A DNA stretch of 41,443 nucleotides from Hyphomicrobiales bacterium (GCA_947455025.1 CANGLU010000018.1:1-41443); one strand, 5' to 3'. Positions 14,648 through 26,496 are shown, numbered from the stretch's first letter. Notes: generated by a model from the sequence alone, not told the origin. Program-made: numbers and translations.

Positions 14648-17275
14648 ATGAGAACCGAGCGTTACAACGCCCGCGAAGCTGAGCGGAAATGGCAGCAGGT
14701 CTGGGACACAAAAGAACTTTTTCGTACGAAAAACGACGATCCTGCACCAAAATACTACGTCCTTGAAATGTTTCCCTATCCGTCGGGCCGCATTCACATG
14801 GGCCATGTGCGCAATTACGCCATGGGTGACGTGGTAGCGCGCTATAAGCGCGCACGCGGTTTCAATGTCTTGCATCCGATGGGTTGGGACGCGTTCGGCA
14901 TGCCTGCTGAAAACGCGGCGATGGCCAATAAAACCCATCCGGCGACGTGGACTTACGCCAATATTGCAACCATGCGCATCCAGCTCAAAAGCATGGGTCT
15001 CTCGCTCGATTGGCACCGTGAAATAGCGACCTGTGATCCGTCTTATTACAAGCATCAGCAGAGAATGTTTCTCGACTTCCTGCAAAATGGTCTGATTGAT
15101 CGCAAGACCGCGAAGGTCAATTGGGATCCTGTTGATCAAACCGTTCTAGCCAATGAGCAAGTGATCGATGGTCGCGGCTGGCGTTCCGGCGCGCTCGTTG
15201 AACAGCGTGAATTGACGCAATGGTTCTTTAAAATTTCCGATTACGCGCAAGAGCTCAACGATGCGTTAGACGGTTTAGAGCGTTGGCCTGAAAAGGTCCG
15301 TCTCATGCAGAAAAATTGGATCGGCCGATCAGAAGGTCTGTCCGTTCGATTTGCGCTTGATAAAGCCACAGCGCCTGCCGGCGAGAGCGAAATCGAAATT
15401 TATACAACCCGACCCGATACGCTTTTTGGTGCGAGCTTCGTGGCGTTAGCGCCCGAGCACCCCTTAGCCAAAAAATCCGCTGCAAATAATCCACAGCTTG
15501 CGGCCTTTATCGACGATTGCCGCAAAATGGGTACGGCCCAGGAAGCAATTGATAAAGCTGAGAAAAAAGGCTTCGATACGGGTATTCGTGTCGCCCATCC
15601 ATTCGATCCAAATTGGACGCTTCCCGTCTATGTCGCCAATTTTATTTTGATGGATTACGGCACCGGAGCGATCTTTGGCTGCCCGGCGCATGATCAACGC
15701 GATTTTGATTTTGCGACCTCGTATAAACTCCCCATCAAGACGGTTGTTTGTCCAACCGATGCCGACCCAAAAACCTATCAAGTGGGTGACGCGCCTTATG
15801 ATGGTGAAGGTCTTTTGATCAACTCGTTATTCCTTGACGGAATGACGATTGCGCAAGGCAAAGAGGAAGTTGCCAAACGGCTTGAATCGACGTCGCTTGG
15901 TAATGCACCCGTCGGCAAGCGCAAAGTGAATTTCCGTCTGCGCGATTGGGGCATTTCACGGCAACGTTACTGGGGTTGCCCGATCCCCATCATTCATTGC
16001 GAAGTGTGCGGAACCGTTCCTGTTCCCATCAAAGACCTACCGGTTAAATTACCGGAAGATGTGACCTTCGATGTACCGGGCAATCCGTTGGATCGCCATC
16101 CGACATGGAAACATATTGGCTGCCCACAATGCGGGAAAGATGCACGGCGCGAAACCGATACGATGGACACATTCGTGGATTCATCTTGGTATTTCGCCCG
16201 CTTTACCGATCCGTGGATCGAAGACCGCCCGACCGACCGCAAAGCGGTGGATGGCTGGTTGCCGGTTAACCAATATATTGGCGGCATTGAGCACGCGATT
16301 TTGCATTTGCTCTATTCGCGCTTCTTCACCCGAGCGATGCAAAAGACGGGTCATGCGGGTGTTAGCGAGCCGTTTGACGGTCTTTTCACCCAAGGCATGG
16401 TGGTGCACGAGACCTATCGTGATGTGAATGGCCAATGGGTGTCGCCGGCCGAGGTCGAAATCATCAGCGATGGTGCGGATCGTAAAGCCAAGCTTTTATC
16501 ATCGGGTGCGCCGGTTGATATCGGCTCTATCGAAAAAATGTCGAAGTCCAAACGGAACACGATTGATCCGGATGATATTATCGGCACTTTCGGTGCGGAT
16601 ACTGCACGCTGGTTCATGTTGTCCGACTCGCCTCCTGACCGCGATGTGATTTGGACCGAAGAAGGCGTGCAAGGTGCCGCTCGTTTCGTGCAACGCCTAT
16701 GGCGGCTTGTGGGTGACGTGGCCGATCTCACCCCTTCCCCGAATGCGCATGATGCAGCCGCCGAAGACGCTGTGCTGACCATACGTAAAGCAGCCCATCG
16801 CGCGGTTATTCGCGTCGAAGAGGATGTGGAGCGCCTTCGCTTTAACCGTTGCGTTGCACATGCCTATGAATTGGCCAATGCGCTTCAAGCCGAATTGGCG
16901 GTTAAAAAGGATAAGCCCGTTAGCCCCGAATTCATCACAGCGATGCGCGAGGCTGCGACTTATCTCGTGCAGATTATTGCGCCGATGATGCCGCATCTAG
17001 CCGAAGAATGCTGGAAGGAACTGGGCTTTACGAAACTCGTTGCTGAAACGCCTTGGCCAAAGGCCGATCATGCATTGATCGTCGAAAACGACATCACGAT
17101 TCCGATCCAGATTAACGGTAAAAAGCGCGGCGAGATTACCATTAGCCGCGAGGCGGATGCGAAAACGGTCGAGGCCGCCGTGTTGGCGCTTGAGACCGTT
17201 CAAGCAGCACTTGAGGGAAAGCCCGTCAAAAAAGTCGTGGTGGTTCCACAAAGGATCGTCAATGTCGTCATTTAA
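14648..17275 (+). CDS. leuS: Leucyl-tRNA synthetase
   Basis: A class I aminoacyl-tRNA synthetase charging tRNA-Leu. The 875-residue protein carries the HIGH motif as HMGH (residues 50-53, after MFPYPSGRI), the CP1 editing domain with the T-rich [12 protein letters not shown] strand and the [15 protein letters not shown] segment whose Asp discriminates leucine, a zinc-ribbon-like Cys set (CEVCGTVP and CPQCGK), the KMSKS loop as KMSKSKRN (about 630-637), and the C-terminal tRNA-binding domain. Length is normal. The last 14 bp overlap lptE, so leuS-lptE-holA form one unit. Confidence 0.97.
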   Translation: MRTERYNAREAERKWQQVWDTKELFRTKNDDPAPKYYVLEMFPYPSGRIHMGHVRNYAMGDVVARYKRARGFNVLHPMGWDAFGMPAENAAMANKTHPATWTYANIATMRIQLKSMGLSLDWHREIATCDPSYYKHQQRMFLDFLQNGLIDRKTAKVNWDPVDQTVLANEQVIDGRGWRSGALVEQRELTQWFFKISDYAQELNDALDGLERWPEKVRLMQKNWIGRSEGLSVRFALDKATAPAGESEIEIYTTRPDTLFGASFVALAPEHPLAKKSAANNPQLAAFIDDCRKMGTAQEAIDKAEKKGFDTGIRVAHPFDPNWTLPVYVANFILMDYGTGAIFGCPAHDQRDFDFATSYKLPIKTVVCPTDADPKTYQVGDAPYDGEGLLINSLFLDGMTIAQGKEEVAKRLESTSLGNAPVGKRKVNFRLRDWGISRQRYWGCPIPIIHCEVCGTVPVPIKDLPVKLPEDVTFDVPGNPLDRHPTWKHIGCPQCGKDARRETDTMDTFVDSSWYFARFTDPWIEDRPTDRKAVDGWLPVNQYIGGIEHAILHLLYSRFFTRAMQKTGHAGVSEPFDGLFTQGMVVHETYRDVNGQWVSPAEVEIISDGADRKAKLLSSGAPVDIGSIEKMSKSKRNTIDPDDIIGTFGADTARWFMLSDSPPDRDVIWTEEGVQGAARFVQRLWRLVGDVADLTPSPNAHDAAAEDAVLTIRKAAHRAVIRVEEDVERLRFNRCVAHAYELANALQAELAVKKDKPVSPEFITAMREAATYLVQIIAPMMPHLAEECWKELGFTKLVAETPWPKADHALIVENDITIPIQINGKKRGEITISREADAKTVEAAVLALETVQAALEGKPVKKVVVVPQRIVNVVI

Positions 17276-17795
17276 GGGGCTTAGTCGCGCCAAAAACCTC
17301 TTTCTGACGGGATTGGCCATTCTTGGCATGATGGCAACATCCGCCTGTGTCAGGCCGCTTTATGGCCCATCAGCAGGCGGAAGCGCGGTGCAGCGTGAAC
17401 TCGCGGCCATCGACGTTGCGCCGATGAAAGAAGAAGTGGGCCATTATTTGCGGGAAGAGCTTCTGTTTAATCTCTCCGGCGGCAATTACACTTCTCTCGA
17501 GCATAAATATAAATTGGTCATTACGACGAGCGAAAGCACCGTCTCGGCGGCGGTCGATACAACATCAGGCCGGGCCGATGCGGCTGCGCTTCGGTTAACG
17601 GCCCAATTCAAACTGACCGATCTCAATGAGAAGACACTTCTCGAAAGCTCAGCCTTTGCAACGGCATCGATTGACCGCCTGTCGCAACGCTTTGCGGCCG
17701 TTCGTGCCCAAAGAGACTCGCGGATCAGGGTGGCCAAAGATGTCGCCGATCAAATCCAGTTGAGCCTTGCCGCCTATTTCTCAAGCCGATCCTAA
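17262..17795 (+). CDS. lptE: LPS-assembly lipoprotein LptE
   Basis: The outer-membrane lipoprotein that plugs LptD and helps insert lipopolysaccharide. The 177-residue protein has an N-terminal lipoprotein signal with C29 as the likely lipidated residue (ATSAC, followed by VRPLYG). The C-R-P-L-Y-G-like start is typical of alphaproteobacterial LptE. The rest is the small alpha/beta domain with T-x-R-A-D-A-A-A-L-R and a C-terminal helix. The ATG at 17262 overlaps the leuS end by 14 bp and has AAGGATC upstream. The lipobox has T at -3, slightly off consensus. Position between leuS and holA is the usual one for this gene. Confidence 0.88.
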   Translation: MSSFKGLSRAKNLFLTGLAILGMMATSACVRPLYGPSAGGSAVQRELAAIDVAPMKEEVGHYLREELLFNLSGGNYTSLEHKYKLVITTSESTVSAAVDTTSGRADAAALRLTAQFKLTDLNEKTLLESSAFATASIDRLSQRFAAVRAQRDSRIRVAKDVADQIQLSLAAYFSSRS

Positions 17796-17813
17796 GTTCG
17801 GAGCATCCATTCG

Positions 17814-18845
17814 ATGGTCGCGCTTAAAGGCGGAGATATTGATCGGTTCGTCAGAAAGCCCGATCCTCGCTTTGCCGTCGTTTTGGTCTATGGGCCGGAC
17901 GCCGGATTGGTGCATGAACGCTGTCGCCACATAGCCCGGTCGCTGGTCGACGATCCCGATGACGCGTTTCAATTGATCCGCATGGATGGCGATGATTTGG
18001 GCGGGGATGCCAGCCGAATAGTGGATGAGGCGAATACGCTCGGGCTTTTTGGCGGTAAACGCGTTATATGGGTCCGCCTCGGATCACGCCAGATTAATTC
18101 GGCGATTGAACCGCTTTTATCGGTAAAACCAGAAAATCCGATCGTGATTGAGGCCGGCGACCTGCCCGCCAAGCACGCGCTGCGTTCCGGCGTCGAAAAA
18201 TCAGCCCATGCTGTCGCCCTGCCCTGCTATGCCGATGAAGGACGCGACCTGCCGCGCCTGATCGACGAGATTTTAGGCGAACATGGGTTGAAGGCAACGC
18301 CTGAAGCCAAAGTCCTGATGACCGGGCTTTTAGGGGCGGATCGGCTATTATCGCGCAGTGAAATTGAAAAATTGGCGCTTTATGCGCGCGGCAAACACAT
18401 GGTCGGCGCTGACGATGTAGAAGCCATCATGGCGGATGCTTCGGCGCTCGCCACCGATATGTTGACGGACGCCGTTTTTATGGGCGATTCCGTGGGTGCG
18501 GATATCGCCCTGCATCGCTCGCTCAAAGAAGGTCAAGATGCGAGTGTCATTGTCGGCGCGCTCTTGCGTCACGCTCTCGTCTTGGCCAAATCCCGGGTGG
18601 GGCTTGATCGCGGGCAATCCATGCAAGATGTCGAACGCCAAGCGCGGATTTTTTTCAAGCGCAGCGCGGCCTTCCAGCGGCATTTATCGCTGTGGTCGCT
18701 CTCGAGCCTCGAAAATGCCATTACGACGCTCGGCGAGGCGCAGGCCGCCTGCCGGAAAAACGCAGCGCTTGGCGAAAGCCTTGTCTCCCGCGCCTGCCTC
18801 ACTTTGGCGATTGCGGCCCGTCGCTCGCAGGCCGGACGCGCTTAA
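17814..18845 (+). CDS. holA: DNA polymerase III delta subunit
   Basis: The clamp-loader subunit that opens the sliding clamp. The 343-residue protein follows the HolA pattern: N-terminal FAVVLVYGPDAGLVHERC (a degenerate P-loop region), DDPDDAFQLIRMDGDDL, a central L-F-G-G-K-R-V-I-W-V strand near residue 80, and a helical C-terminal collar domain. The ATG at 17814 starts 18 bp after lptE. Its stop codon interlocks with that of the convergent parB gene through TTAA at 18842-18845. Confidence 0.92.
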   Translation: MVALKGGDIDRFVRKPDPRFAVVLVYGPDAGLVHERCRHIARSLVDDPDDAFQLIRMDGDDLGGDASRIVDEANTLGLFGGKRVIWVRLGSRQINSAIEPLLSVKPENPIVIEAGDLPAKHALRSGVEKSAHAVALPCYADEGRDLPRLIDEILGEHGLKATPEAKVLMTGLLGADRLLSRSEIEKLALYARGKHMVGADDVEAIMADASALATDMLTDAVFMGDSVGADIALHRSLKEGQDASVIVGALLRHALVLAKSRVGLDRGQSMQDVERQARIFFKRSAAFQRHLSLWSLSSLENAITTLGEAQAACRKNAALGESLVSRACLTLAIAARRSQAGRA

Positions 18846-19714
18846 TCGCGAAGGCGACGGCAGACCGCGTCCAATTGCTCGAGCGTACGATATTTAATCT
18901 TCAACTCACCGCCGCGCGATCCGTGCGTAATTGAAACCGAAAGGCCAAGCACATCTTCAATCGCCTTTTCAAGCGCACGGGTGTCGGGATCTTTTTCGCG
19001 TCGCTTGGCGACCTGAGGTGCCTTTTCCGCCTTATCATCTTCATTGGCAATCCGCTCGACATCGCGAACGGTCATGCCGCGCTCAATAATCCGGCGGGCT
19101 AACGCTTCCGGATCTTTAACCGAGAGCAGCGCCCTGCCATGACCGGCAGTCAATTCGCCGCTAGCAAGCAGCGCCTTCACACTATCGGGCAAACGGGCCA
19201 GACGGATCGTATTGGCAATATGGCTGCGGCTTTTACCGATAATTTTGGACAAATCATTCTGCGAATAGCCATATTCGGCAATCAGCTGCTCATAGCCCAA
19301 GGCTTCTTCGAGCGCATTGAGATCGGAGCGTTGGACGTTTTCGATAATGGCGATTTCAAGCGCTTCTTTATCGCCCGCTTCGACGATAATGATCGGCACT
19401 TCATGCAAGGAGGCCCGCTGCGCCGCGCGCCACCGACGCTCACCCGCGATAATCTCGAACACATCTTCCATGCCAGGAATGTTGCGCACGAGGATCGGCT
19501 GAATAATACCCTTCTCGCGTACGGAATTGACGAGGTCATCGAGATCCGCCTCGATAAAGGTGCGGCGCGGGTTACGAGGGTTCGGCCGCAGGAACTCGGT
19601 CGGCACGCGCCGTTGACCGCGCGAACGCTCGGCAGGAATGGCCGCCTCGCCAACATCGCCAATCAATGCCGCAAGTCCGCGACCCAAACGTGACCGGGTG
19701 GGCTCCTCAGCCAT
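18842..19714 (-). CDS. parB: Chromosome partitioning protein ParB
   Basis: The CTP-dependent clamp that loads at parS and spreads to form the partition complex. The 290-residue protein has an N-terminal ParA-stimulating LGRGLAALIGD segment (about 10-20), the ParB/Srx CTP-binding domain with GERRWRA (about 89-95) and NVQRSDLNALEEA, a helix-turn-helix reading YSQNDLSKIIGKSRSHIAN, and a C-terminal dimerisation domain. Two perfect target sites lie at 21213-21228 and 23214-23229. The gene follows parA after 38 bp. Confidence 0.96.
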   Translation of the reverse strand: MAEEPTRSRLGRGLAALIGDVGEAAIPAERSRGQRRVPTEFLRPNPRNPRRTFIEADLDDLVNSVREKGIIQPILVRNIPGMEDVFEIIAGERRWRAAQRASLHEVPIIIVEAGDKEALEIAIIENVQRSDLNALEEALGYEQLIAEYGYSQNDLSKIIGKSRSHIANTIRLARLPDSVKALLASGELTAGHGRALLSVKDPEALARRIIERGMTVRDVERIANEDDKAEKAPQVAKRREKDPDTRALEKAIEDVLGLSVSITHGSRGGELKIKYRTLEQLDAVCRRLRD

Positions 19715-19752
19715 AGTAAATCCCCTTATTTAACACATGGAATGGTAGAAAA

Positions 19753-20604
19753 TCAGGCGGCCTGCAAAGCCCGCTCGCGCTGAATAACCTCAGAGGCAAG
19801 GCGCAAATAGGCCTGTGCGCCCGTTGATTTGAGATCATAAAGCAAAACCGGCTTGCCATGCGATGGCGCTTCCGAGACGCGGACATTGCGCGGGATAACC
19901 GTGTCATAGACTTTGGTGCCCATAAAGGCGCGAACATCGTCGACAACTTGCGAGCACAGATTATTTCGTGAATCAAACATGGTCAAAACAATGCCATGGA
20001 TCGACAGGCCGGGATTGAGCGACTCGCGCACCTGATCGACCGTTTTGAGCAACTGGCTCAATCCTTCAAGCGCAAAGAACTCGCATTGCAACGGCACCAC
20101 AACGGCATCGGCCGCAGCCATGGCATTGATCGTCAGCAAATTGAGCGATGGCGGACAATCGACGAGCACATAAGTGAAGCCCTCTTCGCCGGCCAGCATC
20201 TGGGTAACGTGCAGGCTGGCAATCGCCTTTTTAAGCTTGTGGGCCCGGTCGCGGTCATTGGCGATTTCAAGCTCAAGGCCCAAAAGATCCAACGTCGATG
20301 GCGACACCGAAAGCCGGGGAACGGCGGTTGCGTGGATCGCGTCCACAAGCTTGGCTTCGCCCGTCATGATGTCATAGGTCGAAACCGTACGGCTCTTCTG
20401 ATCAATACCCAGCCCGGTCGATGCGTTACCCTGCGGATCAAGATCGATGATCAAGACGCGTTCGCCAATGGCCGCCAGCGCGGTTCCGAGATTGATCGCG
20501 GTCGTCGTCTTGCCAACGCCGCCCTTCTGGTTGGCTAGCGCGAGAACGCGCGGCTTTTGACCAGAGCGCGACAACCGGATGGAAGCGAGATCGGAGTTTT
20601 CCAT
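19753..20604 (-). CDS. parA: Chromosome partitioning ATPase ParA
   Basis: A deviant-Walker ATPase that moves the ParB-parS complex by a DNA-bound gradient. Using the ATG at 20604 the protein has 283 residues. The Walker A' motif KGGVGKTT is at residues 27-34, Walker A-prime Asp in LIIDLDPQGN follows, and Walker B is VLVDCPPSL. A GTG at 20622 would add six residues; I prefer the ATG because AAAAGG lies just upstream within that extension. It follows rsmG and precedes parB, the standard alphaproteobacterial arrangement. Confidence 0.96.
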   Translation of the reverse strand: MENSDLASIRLSRSGQKPRVLALANQKGGVGKTTTAINLGTALAAIGERVLIIDLDPQGNASTGLGIDQKSRTVSTYDIMTGEAKLVDAIHATAVPRLSVSPSTLDLLGLELEIANDRDRAHKLKKAIASLHVTQMLAGEEGFTYVLVDCPPSLNLLTINAMAAADAVVVPLQCEFFALEGLSQLLKTVDQVRESLNPGLSIHGIVLTMFDSRNNLCSQVVDDVRAFMGTKVYDTVIPRNVRVSEAPSHGKPVLLYDLKSTGAQAYLRLASEVIQRERALQAA

Positions 20605-20633
20605 GGCATAAAACCTTTTCACAAAACCCTACG

Positions 20634-21305
20634 TCACGCCTTCAAATGGGCTTCGATCACTTCGACGATATGGCCGGATGGATCGGTGACGCTCTGGTGT
20701 ATTTTCGCCTGTATATTCCAATATTTAGCGGCTTCCGTCAATTCCGCATCAACATCTTGTCCCTTTAGAAACAAGCCTATACACGGATTTTTGGTAAGTT
20801 TGGCTTGCATTTCCAAAAGCTCTTTGAGTGACGCTAAAGCACGGGCCGTGAGACAATCAATCTGCTCCGGCAGAACCGAAAACGCCGCTTCAATCCGGCA
20901 ATCATGAACCGTGACGGGCAATGCAAGGGTGCGGGCCACCTCGCGCAAAAAGGCCACTTTTCGGCCATTGCTCTCAACGAGATGCATGTGAAAGCCGGGC
21001 CGGTCGGCCAAAAGAATGGCGATCACCAAGCCGGGAAATCCAGCACCGGATCCGATATCAACCCAGATGCGGGCATCGGGGGCAAATTTCGCCAGTTGGG
21101 CGCTATCGGCAATATGACGTGTCCAGACGCTCGACATCGTTCCGGGACCGACAAGATTTTTGATCGTCTGCCAGCGTTGCAACAAACCGACATAGAGGTC
21201 GAAGCGGTCCATTGTTTCACGTGAAACAGCGAGCAGCGGAAGAGCCCTTAGGCGATCCTCTTCCAGATCAGGCATCGATTTGTTTGACTTTCCCGCCATC
21301 CTCAT
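20634..21305 (-). CDS. rsmG: 16S rRNA (guanine527-N7)-methyltransferase RsmG
   Basis: Methylates G527 of 16S rRNA using S-adenosylmethionine. The 223-residue protein carries the SAM motif [12 protein letters not shown] (about 82-93) and conserved [11 protein letters not shown] segment (about 60-76). Residues 27-31 read VSRET, the peptide that results when a parS palindrome is embedded in this frame. The ATG at 21305 overlaps the mnmG stop codon as ATGA. Length is normal for the family. Confidence 0.95.
   Translation of the reverse strand: MRMAGKSNKSMPDLEEDRLRALPLLAVSRETMDRFDLYVGLLQRWQTIKNLVGPGTMSSVWTRHIADSAQLAKFAPDARIWVDIGSGAGFPGLVIAILLADRPGFHMHLVESNGRKVAFLREVARTLALPVTVHDCRIEAAFSVLPEQIDCLTARALASLKELLEMQAKLTKNPCIGLFLKGQDVDAELTEAAKYWNIQAKIHQSVTDPSGHIVEVIEAHLKA
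21213..21228. other. parS: parS site (ParB-binding centromere), in rsmG
   Basis: TGTTTCACGTGAAACA, a perfect 16-bp palindrome identical to the canonical chromosomal parS sequence. It lies within rsmG and encodes the VSRET peptide at residues 27-31. It is about 6.4 kb left of the proposed oriC and about 1.5 kb upstream of parB. Confidence 0.95.
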
Positions 21306-23230
21306 ACCGCCTGATGTTCAGACGGCTTACCGCGCCGACGTGCCTTCGCGGCCAATACGGTAAGGGCCGCTGGGGTCATGCCCTCAATCCGGCCCGCTTG
21401 ACCCAAAGTGCGCGGTTTGACAAGCGTCAGCTTATTCCGCAATTCGCTCGACAGTCCCGATACATCCGAATAATCCATATCGGCGGGCATCACGAGCAGT
21501 TCGTCGCGCTTGAAGGATTCAATATCCTTTTGCTGCCGATCCAGATAGACCGCATAGCGCGCATCATTCTCCAGCCGATCAACCATTTTGGGACCGAATC
21601 GATTAAGCTCTGGCCAGAGCTTCGCAAGCCCTGCCATTGTTTGTCCGGGATAGGACAAAACATCAAAGGCCGTTCGACGGATACCATCTTGGTTCAGCTT
21701 CAGGCCGCGGCCGATCGCTTCCGTCGGTGTAACCGTCAATCCTTTGAGCAGCGCCCGTGCGTCTTCCAATGCATTAAGCCGTGTCTCGAAATCAACCTGG
21801 CGGGCTTTCCCGACAATGCCCCATTTAACGCCGTTGGGCGTTAGACGTTCATCGGCATTGTCCGAACGCAAAGACAGCCTATATTCCGATCGTGAGGTAA
21901 ACATCCGATAGGGCTCGGTCACGCCTTGCGTCACCAAATCGTCGATCAACACGCCGATATAGGCTTCCGTCCGTTCAACGATAACCCCGTCCGTACCGCC
22001 TGCCCGACGCGCCGCGTTTAAGCCCGCAATCAGTCCCTGAGCTCCCGCTTCTTCATAGCCGGTCGTGCCATTGATCTGACCAGCGCAGAACAGGCCTTTG
22101 ATCACTTTGGTCTCAAGCGTCGGCCAAAGCGAACGAGGATCAAGGAAATCATATTCAATGGCGTAGCCCGGCCGAATGATCCGTGCTTTCTCCAAACCAG
22201 GGATACTAGCAACGAATGCCCGTTGGACGGCTTCCGGCATAGAGCTCGAGATGCCGTTCGGATAAACCGTGGGGTCGTCGAGACCTTCCGGTTCCAAAAA
22301 GATCTGATGGGTCGTTCTGTCTCCGAATCGAACCACCTTGTCCTCGATGGATGGGCAATAGCGGGGCCCTCTCCCGGCAATCTGTCCAGTATAAATGGGC
22401 GCACTGCCGAGGCTCTGACGGATAATCTCATGCCCTGCTTCCGTCGTAGCGGTCACACCGCATCCGATTTGGGCCTGCACAATTTTATCCGTCATGGAGG
22501 AAAAGGGCTCGATCGGATCATCGCCATATTGCATCTGGAGCCGATCCCATTCGATCGTGCGTCCATCAAGCCGTGGCGGTGTTCCCGTCTTTAACCGGCC
22601 AAGTTCGAAGCCCGCCGCTTGTAGCGCGCCGGAAAGCATCCGCGCTGGCGGCTCGCCGATACGGCCTGCCGAGAAGCGAACCGGACCGATATGCACCAAT
22701 CCATTTAAAAACGTACCGGCGGTTAAAACGACGGCTCCCGCCTTAAACCGGCGACCATCTTTTAAAACAATACCCCCGATGCGACGGCCCCCGTCTTCGA
22801 GGACCAAATCATCGACCATGCCTTCGATAAAGCTTAACTGTTCCGTCTCGCTCAGAAGCCTTTGAACCGCTAACCGATACAATTTCCGGTCGGCTTGGGC
22901 GCGCGGGCCACGAACCGCAGGGCCTTTACTCCGGTTTAGAACGCGGAATTGGATCCCGCCTAAATCGGCCGCCCGCGCCATAATCCCGTCCAACGCGTCG
23001 ATCTCTCGAACAAGATGGCCCTTGCCAAGCCCGCCAATGGCCGGATTGCATGACATGGTACCGACAGCTTCAAGCGACGTGGTGACCAGAGCCGTCCGCG
23101 CGCCGAGCCGGGCAGAGGCAGCTGCCGCCTCGGTACCCGCGTGACCGCCACCGATGATGATCACGTCAAAATGATCGCTCGCATCGGCTGTCGCCTGCAA
23201 TGGCGGTGAGTCTTGTTTCACGTGAAACAC
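21302..23230 (-). CDS. mnmG: tRNA uridine-34 carboxymethylaminomethyl-modifying enzyme MnmG
   Basis: The FAD-binding partner of MnmE that makes cmnm5U34 in tRNA. The 642-residue protein has the dinucleotide motif GGGHAG at residues 27-32, the second signature [10 protein letters not shown], and [17 protein letters not shown] in the FAD-binding C-terminal half. The start is GTG at 23230; the first six residues (MFHVKQ) are encoded by a parS palindrome that includes part of the start codon. It begins 6 bp after the mnmE stop codon, so the two subunits are translationally coupled. Confidence 0.95.
   Translation of the reverse strand: MFHVKQDSPPLQATADASDHFDVIIIGGGHAGTEAAAASARLGARTALVTTSLEAVGTMSCNPAIGGLGKGHLVREIDALDGIMARAADLGGIQFRVLNRSKGPAVRGPRAQADRKLYRLAVQRLLSETEQLSFIEGMVDDLVLEDGGRRIGGIVLKDGRRFKAGAVVLTAGTFLNGLVHIGPVRFSAGRIGEPPARMLSGALQAAGFELGRLKTGTPPRLDGRTIEWDRLQMQYGDDPIEPFSSMTDKIVQAQIGCGVTATTEAGHEIIRQSLGSAPIYTGQIAGRGPRYCPSIEDKVVRFGDRTTHQIFLEPEGLDDPTVYPNGISSSMPEAVQRAFVASIPGLEKARIIRPGYAIEYDFLDPRSLWPTLETKVIKGLFCAGQINGTTGYEEAGAQGLIAGLNAARRAGGTDGVIVERTEAYIGVLIDDLVTQGVTEPYRMFTSRSEYRLSLRSDNADERLTPNGVKWGIVGKARQVDFETRLNALEDARALLKGLTVTPTEAIGRGLKLNQDGIRRTAFDVLSYPGQTMAGLAKLWPELNRFGPKMVDRLENDARYAVYLDRQQKDIESFKRDELLVMPADMDYSDVSGLSSELRNKLTLVKPRTLGQAGRIEGMTPAALTVLAAKARRRGKPSEHQAV
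23214..23229. other. parS: parS site spanning the mnmG start
   Basis: A second TGTTTCACGTGAAACA palindrome, perfect over 16 bp. It covers the first codons of mnmG (encoding F-H-V-K-Q) and two bases of its GTG start codon. It lies about 4.4 kb from the proposed oriC and 2.0 kb from the other site. Confidence 0.95.
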
Positions 23231-23236
23231 CCTATC

Positions 23237-24556
23237 TCATTTCCCGATACAGAACTGGGAGAACAGCCGGTCCAGAATATCATCGACCCCGACATGGCCC
23301 GTCACCCGAGCAATTGCGCGCATCGAGATCCGGACTTCTTCAACCACCAGCTCCGTTCCGGCTGAATGCAGGATGGCCAAAGCTCTGTCAACCGATTCGA
23401 CCGCCTCGGCAACGGCTTCCCGCTGACGAGCGCGCGTAAGGACCGCACCCTCCGCGCTTTGACCGATGCGATCGGCAACCAGCTCGGTTAAGGCCTGTAG
23501 AAATACATCCATGCCCTCGCCCGTCAGCGCCGAAATATTAAGGCCCTCCGTTTCAGGGGCCCCCTTATCGATCTGTGTTATCACCGACAATACAAAGCCA
23601 GGTAGAGTGCCAAACTCCGTTGGCAGACCCGAATCGATTTCCTTTGCGCTACGCAGCCACACCACAATATCGGCAGCAGAAGCGCGGGCGAGCATCCGCC
23701 TGACGCCTTCCTGTTCGATCTCGTCAGCGGAAATTCTTAAACCCGCCGTGTCGAGTACCGTCACCGGATAGCCACCCAAATCAAGCCGTGCCTCGACAAT
23801 ATCGCGCGTCGTTCCCGGTATAGCGGACACAATCGCAACGTCGCGTTGCGCTAGGGCATTAAGAAGCGTAGATTTTCCGGCATTAGGCGCGCCAGCTAAA
23901 ACAATCGTTACCCCTTCACGAAGACGCTCACCCCGATCACCGGTAGCCAGTACCTTCACCATCTGACCCTTCAGTTGTGAAAGCCGAAACTCTGCTTCGC
24001 TTAAAACACCTCTATCCACATCCCCTTCATCCGAGAAGTCCAGATCAGCCTCAAACAGAGCCAAGATCGCAATCAGTTCGGAGCGCCATTGATCCACCTG
24101 CCGGCTCAATCCGCCGGTTAATTGCCGAATAGCCTGTTGTCTTTGCTGTTCCGTTTCCGAATCGATCAGATCGGCTAGGCCTTCTGCCTGCACGAGATCC
24201 ATGCGGCCATTGTCCAAAGCCCGGCGCGAAAATTCGCCTGGCCGGGCCAACCGGAAGCCCGGCACGCGTCCCAATAGCTCCAACATCCGCGCGACAATAC
24301 TCACGGCGCCATGACACTGAAATTCGAGCGTATCTTCGCCAGTGAAACTATCGGGCCCCGGAAACCAAAGGCAAAGCGCCTCATCAATGATTTCCGCATC
24401 AGCCGCCCTTAAACGACGAAGCGTCGCCCGACGGGGCTCCAATGGGCCGATGTTAAATACCGCAAGCGCCAAAGATGCATCCAGACCACTGACCCGAATA
24501 ACACTTAATCCTGACTTTCCTCGGCCTGTAGCCACCGCAAAGATCGTATCGCTCAC
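23237..24556 (-). CDS. mnmE: tRNA modification GTPase MnmE
   Basis: GTPase that, with MnmG, modifies U34 of tRNAs. The 439-residue protein has the N-terminal tetrahydrofolate-binding domain (SDTIFAVATGRGKSGLSVIRVSG start), a helical domain, and an inserted G domain with P-loop GAPNAGKST (about 219-227), the G2 region TTRDIVE, DTAGLR as G3, and TQIDK as G4. The protein ends in CIGK, the catalytic Cys motif C-[IL]-G-K. The start is GTG, 35 bp after the rho stop codon. Confidence 0.95.
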   Translation of the reverse strand: MSDTIFAVATGRGKSGLSVIRVSGLDASLALAVFNIGPLEPRRATLRRLRAADAEIIDEALCLWFPGPDSFTGEDTLEFQCHGAVSIVARMLELLGRVPGFRLARPGEFSRRALDNGRMDLVQAEGLADLIDSETEQQRQQAIRQLTGGLSRQVDQWRSELIAILALFEADLDFSDEGDVDRGVLSEAEFRLSQLKGQMVKVLATGDRGERLREGVTIVLAGAPNAGKSTLLNALAQRDVAIVSAIPGTTRDIVEARLDLGGYPVTVLDTAGLRISADEIEQEGVRRMLARASAADIVVWLRSAKEIDSGLPTEFGTLPGFVLSVITQIDKGAPETEGLNISALTGEGMDVFLQALTELVADRIGQSAEGAVLTRARQREAVAEAVESVDRALAILHSAGTELVVEEVRISMRAIARVTGHVGVDDILDRLFSQFCIGK

Positions 24557-24591
24557 GAATCGATCCCCATTTCACAAGGCGTCAGCGCGGA

Positions 24592-25857
<1,266 letters not shown>

Positions 25858-26068
25858 AAACAGACTCTATGGTGCAGCAATGCCTTACGGCATCACAGAA
25901 GGGCAAATGGGGAAAATCAAAACCAACAGACATCCAGCAAACTGTGCTGGCCCAACCGACTGAGAAAGCGAGGATGCCACCCGTCAAGATTGGAGGTTTC
26001 GAGAACAGAACAGCGCTTCGATACCGTCTTTTTTAAAAAAGGGCAAGCGAACCGAAAATCGAGAGATT
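25858..26068. other. Spacer between hemJ and rho
   Basis: A 211-bp region that would form the rho leader or promoter. It contains a perfect 14-bp A/T palindrome, CTTTTTTAAAAAAG (26028-26041), 26 bp after the hemJ stop codon. It is not GC-rich enough to be a normal intrinsic terminator. I see no gene or RNA family here. Confidence 0.5.
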
Positions 26069-26494
26069 TCAGAACGGCTTTAAAATAACCAGCGCCACGG
26101 CAACAATCATCAAGAGCGTGGGTATCTCATTGAAAACACGATAATATTTCGACGAATGGCGATTTTCATCCCGCGCGAACCGTTTAACCTGTCCCACCAT
26201 CATGCCATGCGCGCCACTGAGAATCAGCACCGCCAATAATTTAGCATGAAACCAACCCTCGCCAATCACACCACTCGAAAACGCCATCCAAAGTCCGGCG
26301 ATCCAAGCAACCACCATCGCCGGCGTCATGATCGCCTTCAAAAGCCGCCGTTCCATGATCTTGAACGTTTCGGACGTCGCCGAGCCTATCTCCACCGTCG
26401 AATGATACACAAACAACCGCGGCAGATAGAGCAAACCGGCCATCCACGAGATGACCGCCAGAACGTGTAACACTTTTATCCAAAGATAAACCAA
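26069..26494 (-). CDS. hemJ: Protoporphyrinogen IX oxidase HemJ
   Basis: A small membrane enzyme for the penultimate step of haem synthesis. The 141-residue protein has four membrane helices and the family's N-terminal W-x-K-x-L-H-x-x-A pattern with H10, then Y-L-P-R-L-F-V-Y-H near residues 23-31 and WFHAKLLAVLIL near 81-92. The start is TTG. It directly follows hemE, the enzyme that makes coproporphyrinogen, and the pair is a conserved haem unit at alphaproteobacterial origins. Confidence 0.92.
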   Translation of the reverse strand: MVYLWIKVLHVLAVISWMAGLLYLPRLFVYHSTVEIGSATSETFKIMERRLLKAIMTPAMVVAWIAGLWMAFSSGVIGEGWFHAKLLAVLILSGAHGMMVGQVKRFARDENRHSSKYYRVFNEIPTLLMIVAVALVILKPF

Positions 26495-26496
26495 GC

